Assembly (NCBI GenBank): GCA_030425385.1 | Contig: JAUIAH010000007.1 | Location: forward strand, 124,001-188,000 | DNA from: Verrucomicrobiia bacterium | Lineage (GTDB): Bacteria; Verrucomicrobiota; Verrucomicrobiia; Verrucomicrobiales; DEV007 | Direction of reading: 5' to 3' | DNA length: 64,000 bases | Part shown: positions 1 through 6,519 of the stretch, piece after piece | Numbering within the stretch: position 1 is the stretch's first letter | Layout: the number at the start of each line of letters is the position of its first letter | The notes under the pieces: model-generated | Database searches by the model: none | The model's input: the letters and a program-made list of their open reading frames with translations, nothing else | Told to the model about the DNA's origin: nothing | Made by a program: the position numbers and the translations under genes

Positions 1-1193
1 TGCAGAGTGGCTGGAATAGTGGAGAAACAACCATCGTTCGCGTTTCCGAATTGGATTCGGAAACGGATTGGGTGACAGTGCGTTCGATCGTCCCAAAGAT
101 TGGGCACGTGCCCGAGCAAGATCAAGAGTATCTGAAGCTTCGAGTAGAAGAAACCGTAGGGGGATCGGGTGCGGTGTATACGAGTGAGCCCAGCGGTTTT
201 CTCCGAACAGGCACGAGTGGCAATGCGGATACCCTCATTGGGTTGCCCTTGTGGCGTCCTGCCCTATTTACAGGTAGTATTGAGGCCGTCAGTGGCAATA
301 CATTCACGGTATTAGCTGGACTTGCCGATGGGGAATTGAGCAGTGAAAGTAATCCATTTTATGTGCACATCGTATCGGGTATCCTTGATGGGTGGTGTTT
401 TACAGTGACGAGTAATATGGGGGATACAATAACAGTGAATCCGACCGGAGCGAGCAGTTTAGAAGATCGCGGGTTGGCCATCGGTGATTCTATTCGTATC
501 ACTCCTCACTGGACCTTAGGAACTTGTTTTCCGAATGGCGATGGTATCATTGGTTCAAGTAGTGTTTTCAACCCTGAGAGTACGCTCAAACTATACAGTC
601 CAGAGACACCAGGGATTAACTTTGCACCAACCAAGACATATTTGTATCATGATGGTTCTCAAGGGCCGGAGGGTTGGTATAACAATGATAGCTTGAGTAG
701 TGGTTTGCAGAATGATGTCGTGCTTTCACCTGGTATGTTTTTTATTCTTAGGAATTCAAGAGCTCTAGCGACCGATTTCATCCATTCGGGACAAGTTCCC
801 ACTCAACGGATAGGTATAGTTGTAGGACGCTTCGCCGACGGCGTGAGTCAGGACAACATTCTAATCAATCCCTACCCTGCACCGATGATGCTTGGAGCAA
901 GTGGTCTCCATCTGCTTGATGAGCAAGTTTTCGAAGCCTCAAGCAGTGTCTTCAATGCGACGGATACATTAAAACTATTTGTTAACCCATCGGGAATTAA
1001 TCCGCCTCCAGACAAGACGTATCTCTATCACGATGGCTCACAAGGTCCTGCGGGGTGGTATGACAATGATCAATTAGGGAGTGGGCGTCAGAATGGCGTC
1101 ATCATTCCTCCTGGCGGGGCCATGATTGTGCGTAAACGCGCAGGGAGCCTGGGATCCGCGATGTGGTTGCCAGGGCTGACATATCAACTCTAG
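1..1193 (+). CDS. TIGR02597-like secreted repeat protein, 5' truncated
   Basis: The frame is open from base 3 to the TAG at 1191-1193, so the gene begins upstream of the window and about 396 residues are visible. The C-terminal half holds two related modules: each starts with a stretch like 'STLKLY' or 'DTLKLF', then 'KTYLYHDGSQGP', a GWY, an asparagine/aspartate pair and a hydrophobic strand ending near an 'ILRNS' or 'IVRKR' segment. This layout recalls TIGR02597, a family I know mainly from Verrucomicrobia; the assignment is from memory of the pattern. Function is unknown; proteins of this type are secreted. The DNA is visibly more AT-rich than genes downstream. An internal TTG at 51 could be read as a start but the open frame before it argues against that. 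Confidence 0.6.
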   Translation, partial: QSGWNSGETTIVRVSELDSETDWVTVRSIVPKIGHVPEQDQEYLKLRVEETVGGSGAVYTSEPSGFLRTGTSGNADTLIGLPLWRPALFTGSIEAVSGNTFTVLAGLADGELSSESNPFYVHIVSGILDGWCFTVTSNMGDTITVNPTGASSLEDRGLAIGDSIRITPHWTLGTCFPNGDGIIGSSSVFNPESTLKLYSPETPGINFAPTKTYLYHDGSQGPEGWYNNDSLSSGLQNDVVLSPGMFFILRNSRALATDFIHSGQVPTQRIGIVVGRFADGVSQDNILINPYPAPMMLGASGLHLLDEQVFEASSSVFNATDTLKLFVNPSGINPPPDKTYLYHDGSQGPAGWYDNDQLGSGRQNGVIIPPGGAMIVRKRAGSLGSAMWLPGLTYQL

Positions 1194-1303
1194 TTCGCTT
1201 CATTTTGCGGTCGATGCTCCAGTCAATTGATCGACTTTTAATCCCCAAAGAAGGGAAAGGACCGTCATCATTGATACAAGGGACAGGCAGTAGTCACCCA
1301 TTC

Positions 1304-1336
1304 CCTTGATGAACTCGTGCGCCACGCCGCGATCAA
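1304..1336. repeat. 33-bp interspersed repeat, copy 1
   Basis: The segment reading 'gaactcgtgcgccacgccgc' and its flanks recurs with a few changes at 2400-2432, directly after the stop codon of the truncated vapC. Read on the minus strand both copies encode a peptide like 'RGVA[HR][EK]F[IV]K', so they may be the same fragment of a lost coding sequence. Its source is not recognised. Confidence 0.6.
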
Positions 1337-1536
1337 TTTAAGAGACAGGACCATCATCATTAATGAAGGGACAAAGAACAATTGTGGTCAGGCCTATAAA
1401 GGTTGATGGAACATGATTCAAAGGGGCATCCCCGTAGTTGTAATGGCCATGACGTAAGGTTTCACAGATCACAGATCGGCAGCTTCAGAAGCCCCACGCA
1501 ACGCCGCAACGACTTGCCTATGCGGCCCCGGTGGAC

Positions 1537-1555
1537 CACGGGTTGCCAACCCGTG
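1537..1555. repeat. REP-like palindrome
   Basis: A perfect 8-bp stem, CACGGGTT at 1537-1544 and AACCCGTG at 1548-1555, with a three-base loop. It sits in gene-free DNA far from a stop codon and has no T tract, so an intergenic repetitive palindrome is more likely than a terminator. Confidence 0.5.
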
Positions 1556-1657
1556 AACAATATGGGCTTGTGAGCCAGCTTAGTGTGGAGGCGATGCATG
1601 CCATCCGTATTGTTTGAATCGAAGAGCTTCGGCGTGGGTGGTGTGATTATTGGTCGG

Positions 1658-1879
1658 CTAGGGTGAAGCGCTCTTCGAAGGGGGTGGGGAGAGGTTTGGG
1701 CCGTGGTGTTTGATCCAGTAGTGGGTTTGGGCGGCGGTTTCGCCCATGAAGGTGTCCCATGTGCAGGGTTCTCCTTGGCCGTGAAGGAGCGGCTCTTGGG
1801 GCTTCGGGAAGACGAGTTGGAGATCGGTGGCGGTGACCTTGATGGGTCGAGCGTGTGCTTTAGGCGCGTCGTCGTTCAT
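1658..1879 (-). CDS. small partner protein, decayed copy
   Basis: A 73-residue frame starting 'MNDDAPKAHA' that closely matches the 77-residue protein at 2888-3121. The last residues differ because the G tract at about 1679-1684 has five Gs here and six in the other copy; the one-base loss changes the end from 'PPPFEERFTLDDQ' to 'PPPSKSASP'. Its upstream partner, the nucleotidyltransferase, is deleted for its catalytic core, so this copy is probably no longer functional. Function of the family is unknown. Confidence 0.5.
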   Translation of the reverse strand: MNDDAPKAHARPIKVTATDLQLVFPKPQEPLLHGQGEPCTWDTFMGETAAQTHYWIKHHGPNLSPPPSKSASP

Positions 1880-2157
1880 TGAGTTCGGAAATGAGTTTCG
1901 TTGCCATGGCGGCGAACGATTTCGCGAAAGGTTGTCTCTTTCTCCGGGTCGAAATGAGGTAAGTGACAGAGTTCGACAATGTCTTGCCAGTCGACGGCGT
2001 CGTCACGGCACTGAGGGGAGCGGCACGCTTGGGGTTTCATGGCGATGAGGTGCTGCGGGGCGGCTATCGGAACATCCAGCAGAGAAGCGAAGTTCGCGTT
2101 CTGGCCTGGGTGGGGATCGGCCTTGATGGGTGCTTCGGGGCGACAGCTTACAATCTA
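1860..2157 (-). pseudogene. nucleotidyltransferase remnant (internal deletion)
   Basis: This stretch aligns base for base with the 3' end of the intact nucleotidyltransferase gene at 3105-3686. At base 2100 the match jumps from position 3356 to about 3784 of the intact copy, removing some 430 bp that contain the GG and DxD catalytic motifs and the start codon. A smaller deletion of about 12-15 bp lies near 1885. The match continues through an ATGACGACGAG at 2157, the same bases that start the DUF1080 gene at 3832, so the duplicated segment once included that neighbour's 5' end. Confidence 0.75.
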
Positions 2158-2204
2158 TGACGACGAGTCTTCAAACGAATCGAATTCTGCTTTGCAGCTC
2201 TACT

Positions 2205-2398
2205 TACGTTTCCTTTGACTAGCATTCTGCCTTGAAATTGGGGTGCGAGCGAGAATGGAACAGAAGGAAGCGAAGGAAGCAGAGGGCGTGAGAGAGAGAA
2301 TAGAAGGGACAGGACCTCAGTTATCAATGTACGTTTCCCTATGACTAGCATTATGCCTTAGAGAGAGAATGGAAGGGACAGGACCTCAGTTATCAATG
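2205..2398. repeat. interleaved direct repeats
   Basis: Two units alternate. Unit A (2205-2233 and 2330-2359) starts 'tacgtttcc' and ends 'gcctt'. Unit B (2292-2329 and 2361-2398) is 38 bp, differs at a single base and includes 'gaagggacaggacctcag'. Unit B resembles the 'gacaggacc' pieces around 1260 and 1345. No coding potential was recognised. The second B copy directly abuts the 33-bp repeat at 2400-2432 and the broken end of vapC. Confidence 0.75.
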
Positions 2399-2399
2399 G

Positions 2400-2432
2400 C
2401 CTTGACGAACTTGCGCGCCACGCCGCGATCAT
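2400..2432. repeat. 33-bp interspersed repeat, copy 2
   Basis: Second copy of the repeat at 1304-1336. It overlaps the last bases and stop codon of the truncated vapC and appears to have replaced the toxin gene's missing 3' half. Confidence 0.55.
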
Positions 2433-2602
2433 CGGTTTGGCCGGGCGAAACGTCGGAGCGCGAGGAGCACCTCGGCGAACACATGCCCGCAGATGCAGAT
2501 ATCCTCTCTGGAGGTGAGCAGGGACTTGATGCGGCGGGTGGGTGGTGCGTCAAGAGCCCGGAAGAAGTCGATCCATACTGTCGAATCGATCAGAACTCGC
2601 AT
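2429..2602 (-). pseudogene. vapC: VapC-type PIN-domain toxin, truncated to 57 residues
   Basis: An ATG at 2602-2600 opens a frame beginning 'MRVLIDSTVWIDFFR', the characteristic VapC start with the first PIN-domain acidic residue (Asp6), and continues to 'GHVFAEVLLALRRF', which carries the conserved glutamate region. It stops at 2429 after 57 residues, while VapC proteins are about 130 long and need acidic residues in the missing half. The start overlaps the vapB stop by 13 bases, the usual VapBC arrangement. The sequence after the stop is interspersed repeat, so the 3' end was probably lost by recombination at that repeat. Too short for the ribonuclease fold; most likely inactive. Confidence 0.8.
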
Positions 2603-2838
2603 AGCCCCCGCCCAGCTCGCATCTTAGAGAGATCTCCGTCCCAATCGACTTCGCCTTCGAGGGCCCGGATTTGCGCAATCTTGTGGCGCCTCACGAGTTC
2701 CCGCAGGGCATGATCCACTAATTCCTTCTGTGTCGAGAGACCGGTCAGGCGCGGTGCCGTTTCCACGATCTTCTCGTCCAACACGATGTTCGTCCTTTCA
2801 TGTGTGTGTGCGAAACGGGCGCTTCGTGTGTATGTCAA
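2590..2838 (-). CDS. vapB: VapB-type antitoxin
   Basis: The core 'TNIVLDEKIVETA' followed by 'STQKELVDHALRELVRR' is the VapB (DUF2191) pattern: a short strand, then helices that bind DNA as a dimer, then a C-terminal tail that blocks the toxin. The frame reaches back to a TTG at 2838 with AGGAG about eight bases upstream, giving 82 residues with some 15 extra at the N terminus; family members normally start right before 'RTNIVLD'. An ATG sits at that place but out of frame, suggesting a small indel near the start. Its toxin partner is truncated, so it is an orphan antitoxin and perhaps decaying. Confidence 0.75.
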   Translation of the reverse strand: MTYTRSARFAHTHERTNIVLDEKIVETAPRLTGLSTQKELVDHALRELVRRHKIAQIRALEGEVDWDGDLSKMRAGRGLCEF

Positions 2839-2887
2839 CCCGCGAGCTCCTAGAATTGCGGTATCCTCCGTTCGGATTGCAAGATGA

Positions 2888-3121
2888 TTATTGGTCGTCT
2901 AGGGTGAAGCGTTCTTCGAAGGGGGGTGGGGAGAGGTTTGGGCCGTGGTGTTTGAACCAGCAGTGAGTTTGGACGGCGGTTTCGCACATAAAGGTTTCCC
3001 ATGTACAGGGTTCACCTGGGCCTTGAAGGAGCGGCTCTTGGGGCTCCGGGAAGACGAGTTCGAGATCGGTGGCGGTGACCTTGATGGGGGGGTGAGCGTG
3101 TGCCTTAGGCGCGTCGTTCAT
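2888..3121 (-). CDS. small partner protein of nucleotidyltransferase module
   Basis: A 77-residue acidic, proline-rich protein starting 'MNDAPKAHAH' and ending 'EERFTLDDQ'. Its ATG lies 17 bases inside the end of the nucleotidyltransferase gene, so the two are probably translationally coupled. I do not recognise a domain. The fixed pairing, kept also in the decayed copy at 1658-2157, suggests that the two proteins work together, for example as an antitoxin or adaptor, but that is inference from layout only. Confidence 0.65.
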   Translation of the reverse strand: MNDAPKAHAHPPIKVTATDLELVFPEPQEPLLQGPGEPCTWETFMCETAVQTHCWFKHHGPNLSPPPFEERFTLDDQ

Positions 3122-3686
3122 TGAGTTCGGAAATGAGTTTCTGTAAAAGGGTTTCGTTGCCGTGGCGGCGAACGAGTTGGCGAAAGGTAGCATCGTTTTC
3201 CGGGTCGAGATGGTGTAAGTGACAGAGTTCGACAATGTCTTGCCAATCGACGGCGTCGTGACGGCGCTGAGGGGAGCGGCACGCTTGGAGTTTCATGGCG
3301 ATGAGGTGCTGCGGGGCGGCTATCGGAATCTCTAACAGAGAAGCGAAGTTCGCGTTCGTGGCATGGGAGATGAGTTTCTCCCATGTTGATTCATCTACGA
3401 TCATGAAGTCGATCCGAGGCTTCATGCGGTCGCTATCGAGGAATTGCATGAATGCCTGGGTTGCGTGGATCATTTCAAAGTTCTCCTGCTCTAGCAATGT
3501 CCTCCAAGATCCTATCTCGCGTTCCGGAATTACCAAGTCGATGTCTCGGGTGAAGCGCGGCACGCCGTGAGCGATGACGGCATTTCCTCCAATGATAAGG
3601 AAATCGCGTAAGCCTTTCATGGCGGCACGCTCAAGGATATGGATGAGCGTTTGCTGGATTGGATTACTCGGTGGGTCGGTGGCCAT
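3105..3686 (-). CDS. AbiEii/DUF6036-like nucleotidyltransferase
   Basis: A 193-residue protein with the polymerase-beta-type nucleotidyltransferase signature: Gly33-Gly34 in 'LIIGGNAVIAHG', then Asp48 and Asp50 in 'RFTRDIDLVI', the metal-binding pair. A later segment 'PQHLIAMKLQA' followed by 'RRHDAVDWQDI' matches the helix and D-x-x-D region of stand-alone nucleotidyltransferases of the AbiEii and DUF6036 groups, some of which are toxins that add nucleotides to tRNA. The ATG at 3686 was preferred because the motif then begins about 30 residues in; the frame stays open further upstream to 3899 but that overlaps the DUF1080 gene. Overlaps its small partner by 17 bases. Toxin function is possible but not shown. 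Confidence 0.75.
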   Translation of the reverse strand: MATDPPSNPIQQTLIHILERAAMKGLRDFLIIGGNAVIAHGVPRFTRDIDLVIPEREIGSWRTLLEQENFEMIHATQAFMQFLDSDRMKPRIDFMIVDESTWEKLISHATNANFASLLEIPIAAPQHLIAMKLQACRSPQRRHDAVDWQDIVELCHLHHLDPENDATFRQLVRRHGNETLLQKLISELNERRA

Positions 3687-3831
3687 GGGTGAGCGCTTCT
3701 GAGAGGATGCATACGCCAGGTCGTGGGATCGCACCATCGGAGAATGCGCGCGTGATGGCTGGCTTGGGATTGCCTGGCTTGAGTGGTGATCGGTCTTGAC
3801 GGGTGGTTCGGGGGGCGACAGCTTGCGATCT

Positions 3832-5169
3832 ATGACGACGAGACTTTCTTCCTTTTCCTGTGTGGTGGCGTTGGGGTTGGTTAGCCTGGGCCTGGACAAG
3901 GCGTTGGCGGATGATCATGAGGCGGGGGCGCTGAATGTGCCGCCGGCGGGGTTCACGGCGCTGTTTAATGGGAAGGATTTGGAGGGGTGGTTTGGTCATG
4001 GGACGGAGGATCCGCGCACGCTGTGGGCGATGAGCCCCGAGGCGTTGGCGGCGCATCATGAGAAGACCTTGGAGGATGTGCGGCAGCATTGGTCGGTGGA
4101 GAATGGGGAGTTGGTGAATGACGGGCATGGGCTCTACCTGACGACGAAGAAGGATTACCGGGATTTCGAGTTGTTGATCGATTACAAGACGGTGCCGAAG
4201 GCCGATAGCGGGATCTATTTGCGTGGGGTGCCGCAGGTGCAGATTTGGGATTCGACGGAGGAGGAGAAGTTTAAATTGGGGGCGGATAAGGGGTCCGGGG
4301 GCTTGTGGAACAATCCGGCTGGGAGTGCAGGGAAGGATCCTAGCAAACGCATGGATAAGCCGTTTGGAGAGTGGAATCACTTTCGCATCCTGATGATCGG
4401 GGAGCGGGTGACGGTGGATTTCAATGGGGAGCGCGTGGTGGATGATGCGGTGATGGCGAACTACTTTGGGAAGAAGGAGGGGCTGCCGATGTTTCCGAAA
4501 GGGCCGATCCAGTTGCAGACGCATGGGGGTGAGATTCGCTGGCGGAATGTGTTCATCCGTGAGATCGGGGCAGAGGAGGCCAATCGCCATCTGGCGAATG
4601 ATGGCTTTGTGTCTCTCTTTGATGGGCATTCGTTAGACGCGTGGCAGGGGGCGGTGAACAATTACGAAGTGGTGGATGGGGCGATCCGGTGCAAGCAGGG
4701 GCATGGGGGAACGTTGCTGACGAAAGAACCGTATGCGGATTTCATCTTTCGCTTTGAGTTCCAGTTGCCTCCTGGTGGGAATAATGGTGTGGCGGTGCGG
4801 GCTCCCTTAAAGGGCGATCCTGCCTGGGAGGCGTTTGAGATTCAGATTCTGGACGATGGGCACGAGAAGTATGCGAATCTGAAAGACTATCAATATCACG
4901 GATCGATCTATGGCTTGGTGCCAGCGAAGCGCGGGTATTTGCGGCCGACGGGTGAGTGGAATTATCAGGAGGTGGAGGCCCGCGGGTCGCGGATCCAAGT
5001 GCGGGTGAATGGGACGACGATCGTGGATGCGGATGTGAGCGCGATCGATTTGGAGAACGTGGAACGCGTGCCGAAAGGCGTGGAGCGGACGGAAGGCTAT
5101 GTGGGCTTTGCCGGGCATAGCGATCCGGTGGCATTCCGGAATGTGACGATCAAGCGACTCGGAAAGTGA
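3832..5169 (+). CDS. secreted protein with two DUF1080 domains
   Basis: A 445-residue protein with a signal peptide ('FSCVVALGLVSLGLDKALA'). It contains two copies of the DUF1080 / 3-keto-disaccharide hydrolase fold: the first begins 'GFTALFNGKDLEGW' near residue 40, the second 'GFVSLFDGHSLDAW' near residue 260. Both keep the concanavalin-like features 'YLRGVPQVQIWD' / 'EIQILDD' and 'EWN' motifs. DUF1080 proteins are frequent in Verrucomicrobia and Planctomycetes and include hydrolases of 3-keto-glucosides, so a role in periplasmic or extracellular sugar breakdown is likely. The ATG at 3832 is chosen because it directly precedes the signal peptide; a GTG at 3796 is possible. Divergent from the nucleotidyltransferase. 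Confidence 0.85.
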   Translation: MTTRLSSFSCVVALGLVSLGLDKALADDHEAGALNVPPAGFTALFNGKDLEGWFGHGTEDPRTLWAMSPEALAAHHEKTLEDVRQHWSVENGELVNDGHGLYLTTKKDYRDFELLIDYKTVPKADSGIYLRGVPQVQIWDSTEEEKFKLGADKGSGGLWNNPAGSAGKDPSKRMDKPFGEWNHFRILMIGERVTVDFNGERVVDDAVMANYFGKKEGLPMFPKGPIQLQTHGGEIRWRNVFIREIGAEEANRHLANDGFVSLFDGHSLDAWQGAVNNYEVVDGAIRCKQGHGGTLLTKEPYADFIFRFEFQLPPGGNNGVAVRAPLKGDPAWEAFEIQILDDGHEKYANLKDYQYHGSIYGLVPAKRGYLRPTGEWNYQEVEARGSRIQVRVNGTTIVDADVSAIDLENVERVPKGVERTEGYVGFAGHSDPVAFRNVTIKRLGK

Positions 5170-5314
5170 TGATTGATTTCTGGGGCTTGGCCTGAGCGGG
5201 CGGTTTGCCGTTACTCTCGTGGTCAGCGGAACCACGCCGGGATTTGAACCACAGATGACACCGATAGTCACAGATAGGAGTGAGGTGATTGGTGACGTAG
5301 ATAGCGGTGGGCTG
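5170..5314. other. convergent intergenic region with degenerate repeat
   Basis: Lies between the ends of the DUF1080 gene and dtd. It carries a small GTGGT/ACCAC hairpin at about 5219-5235 and a degenerate 'aaccacagatgacacc' tract near 5247, a type of interspersed sequence I have met in other verrucomicrobial genomes. No gene seen. Confidence 0.4.
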
Positions 5315-5770
5315 CTATTGGCGGTTGTGGCTGTCGATGGGAATCGTGACGGGGCCGTCGTTGGTGAGCGTGACGGCCATGTCGGCGCCGAATTGGCCGG
5401 TGGCGACGTTGTCTGGCCCTAACAAGGTGCCCATGGTTTCAATAAAAGTTTCGTAGAGCGGGATGGCTTTCTCAGGGCGGGCAGCGCGGATGAAGGAGGG
5501 GCGATTGCCTTTCTTGGTGCTGGCGTGGAGGGTGAATTGACTCACGATGAGGGCGGCTCCGCCGACATCAATAAGCGAACGGTTCATGAGTCCGTCATCA
5601 TCACTGAAGATGCGCATCTTGGCGATCTTGGGGCAGAGCCAGGCGACATCGGTGGCGTCGTCAGCGTCTTCGATGCCTAACAAGATCATGAGGCCGCTGC
5701 CGATTTCCCCGGCAACGTCATTGGCGATGGTGACCTTAGCGGCGGTGACGCGCTGGAGGAGAGCTAGCAT
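5315..5770 (-). CDS. dtd: D-aminoacyl-tRNA deacylase
   Basis: A 151-residue protein that hydrolyses D-amino acids (and misloaded glycine) from tRNA in the cytoplasm. The family motifs are both present: 'SQFTL' at residues 77-81 and 'GPVT' at 139-142, which form the cross-subunit active site of the dimer. Length fits the family (about 145-150). Its ATG overlaps the stop of the LysR-type domain gene by seven bases (ATGCTAG), so its translation is probably coupled to that gene. Confidence 0.95.
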   Translation of the reverse strand: MLALLQRVTAAKVTIANDVAGEIGSGLMILLGIEDADDATDVAWLCPKIAKMRIFSDDDGLMNRSLIDVGGAALIVSQFTLHASTKKGNRPSFIRAARPEKAIPLYETFIETMGTLLGPDNVATGQFGADMAVTLTNDGPVTIPIDSHNRQ

Positions 5771-6054
5771 GAAGGGCGAGGCTTTTGTGAGGAGAACGCT
5801 GCCATGGCGCGTTCCGCTTCGTCGACCTCGGCGAGAACAGTGCGGGCGTGATGGAGGAGGATCTCCCCGGCAGGGGTGAGTGTGTTGCGGGAGCGATCGT
5901 GGCGCCGGACCACGAGGGGCTGGTCAAATTCCTCTTCTAGTTTCCGGATCTGTTGGCTGAGGGACGGTTGGGTGACGTGGCAACGTTGTGCTGCTCGGGA
6001 GAAGTTTCCCGTTTCAGCGAGCGCGACCAGATACCGCAGTTGCTGCAGTTCCAT
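5764..6054 (-). CDS. stand-alone LysR-type DNA-binding domain (OxyR-like)
   Basis: A 96-residue protein starting '[20 protein letters not shown]', followed by the winged helix-turn-helix '[17 protein letters not shown]' and the linker helix up to '[15 protein letters not shown]'. LysR regulators are about 300 residues; here the effector-binding domain is absent and dtd follows at once in another frame. The DNA-binding part most resembles OxyR. It lies 39 bases after a glutaredoxin gene, and OxyR controls glutaredoxin in E. coli, so a redox-linked regulator is conceivable. It may act as a dimer through the linker helix, or be the remains of a full-length gene. An ATG further up at 6093 is less likely. 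Confidence 0.8.
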   Translation of the reverse strand: MELQQLRYLVALAETGNFSRAAQRCHVTQPSLSQQIRKLEEEFDQPLVVRRHDRSRNTLTPAGEILLHHARTVLAEVDEAERAMAAFSSQKPRPSC

Positions 6055-6093
6055 GCCGAAAGAGGCTGGCATGGAGCGCGGCGGTGACGCCAA

Positions 6094-6456
6094 TCACTCC
6101 TTGATGAACTGGACGGCGGAAGCGCGGGCCATGGCTTCGTGCTGCTCGGCAGAACACCCGGCGTCCGTGGGGGCATCCGCTTCCGTATCCGAGGGTTCGA
6201 TCAGGCCCTTCTCGACCATGTAGTGTTCGACTTCCTCCCCGGAAACATCCGCGAGCATGACGCCATTCACCACCACACAGGGAGAGAGGCCTTGCCCGGA
6301 CTTCTGCTCCATCTCCCAGCGGAGCGCGGGATTCTTGATGATGTCTTTCTCTTCGTAGTCGAGCCCGTGCTTCCGCATGACGGCGCGGACGCCTTCGCTC
6401 CAACCGCAGAATGTCTTGAGGTAGGCTGTGATCTGGGGTGCTTCGCTATTTGCCAT
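6094..6456 (-). CDS. glutaredoxin-like protein
   Basis: A 120-residue thioredoxin-fold protein. The active site reads Cys17-Gly-Trp-Ser in 'LKTFCGWSEGVRAVM', a monothiol variant of the usual CPYC. The cis-proline loop is 'GLSPCVVVNG' and the last helix starts 'SGEEVEHYM'. After the domain there is an acidic tail of about 35 residues ending in 'SAVQFIKE'. It probably reduces or glutathionylates protein thiols or handles iron-sulfur clusters. The ATG at 6456 gives a normal N terminus; a TTG three codons upstream is possible. First gene of a run with the LysR-type domain and dtd. Confidence 0.8.
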   Translation of the reverse strand: MANSEAPQITAYLKTFCGWSEGVRAVMRKHGLDYEEKDIIKNPALRWEMEQKSGQGLSPCVVVNGVMLADVSGEEVEHYMVEKGLIEPSDTEADAPTDAGCSAEQHEAMARASAVQFIKE

Positions 6457-6519
6457 AGAAATCAATCGATACGTTGAGGGGAATATACGGGTAGAGGCGC
6501 GGGCTGCAAGGAATGCCGG

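Larger units (their letters stand above)
1194..1643. other. gene-free stretch with interspersed repeat fragments
   Basis: No convincing gene. It holds two related 'gacaggac(c)..catcatt' pieces (about 1255-1290 and 1340-1375), one copy of a 33-bp repeat shared with 2400-2432, a short 'cacagatcacagat' tract near 1463 and a REP-like palindrome at 1537-1555. Together these look like debris of interspersed repeats next to the decayed gene copy that follows. Confidence 0.6.

Noticed and set aside
1537-1555. Intrinsic terminator for the first gene
   Set aside because: It is about 340 bases after the stop codon and has no T tract.
1827-2160. Plus-strand frames of 73 and 65 codons
   Set aside because: They are antisense to the decayed nucleotidyltransferase copy, shown by its alignment to 3105-3840.
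3664-4629. Long minus-strand open frame of 321 codons inside the DUF1080 gene
   Set aside because: It is arginine, histidine, proline and isoleucine rich, the typical antisense shadow of a GC-rich gene, and the plus strand encodes two clear domains.
5764-6054. Frameshifted full-length LysR regulator
   Set aside because: The sequence after the stop encodes dtd with complete motifs in an overlapping frame; no effector-domain residues are found in any frame nearby.
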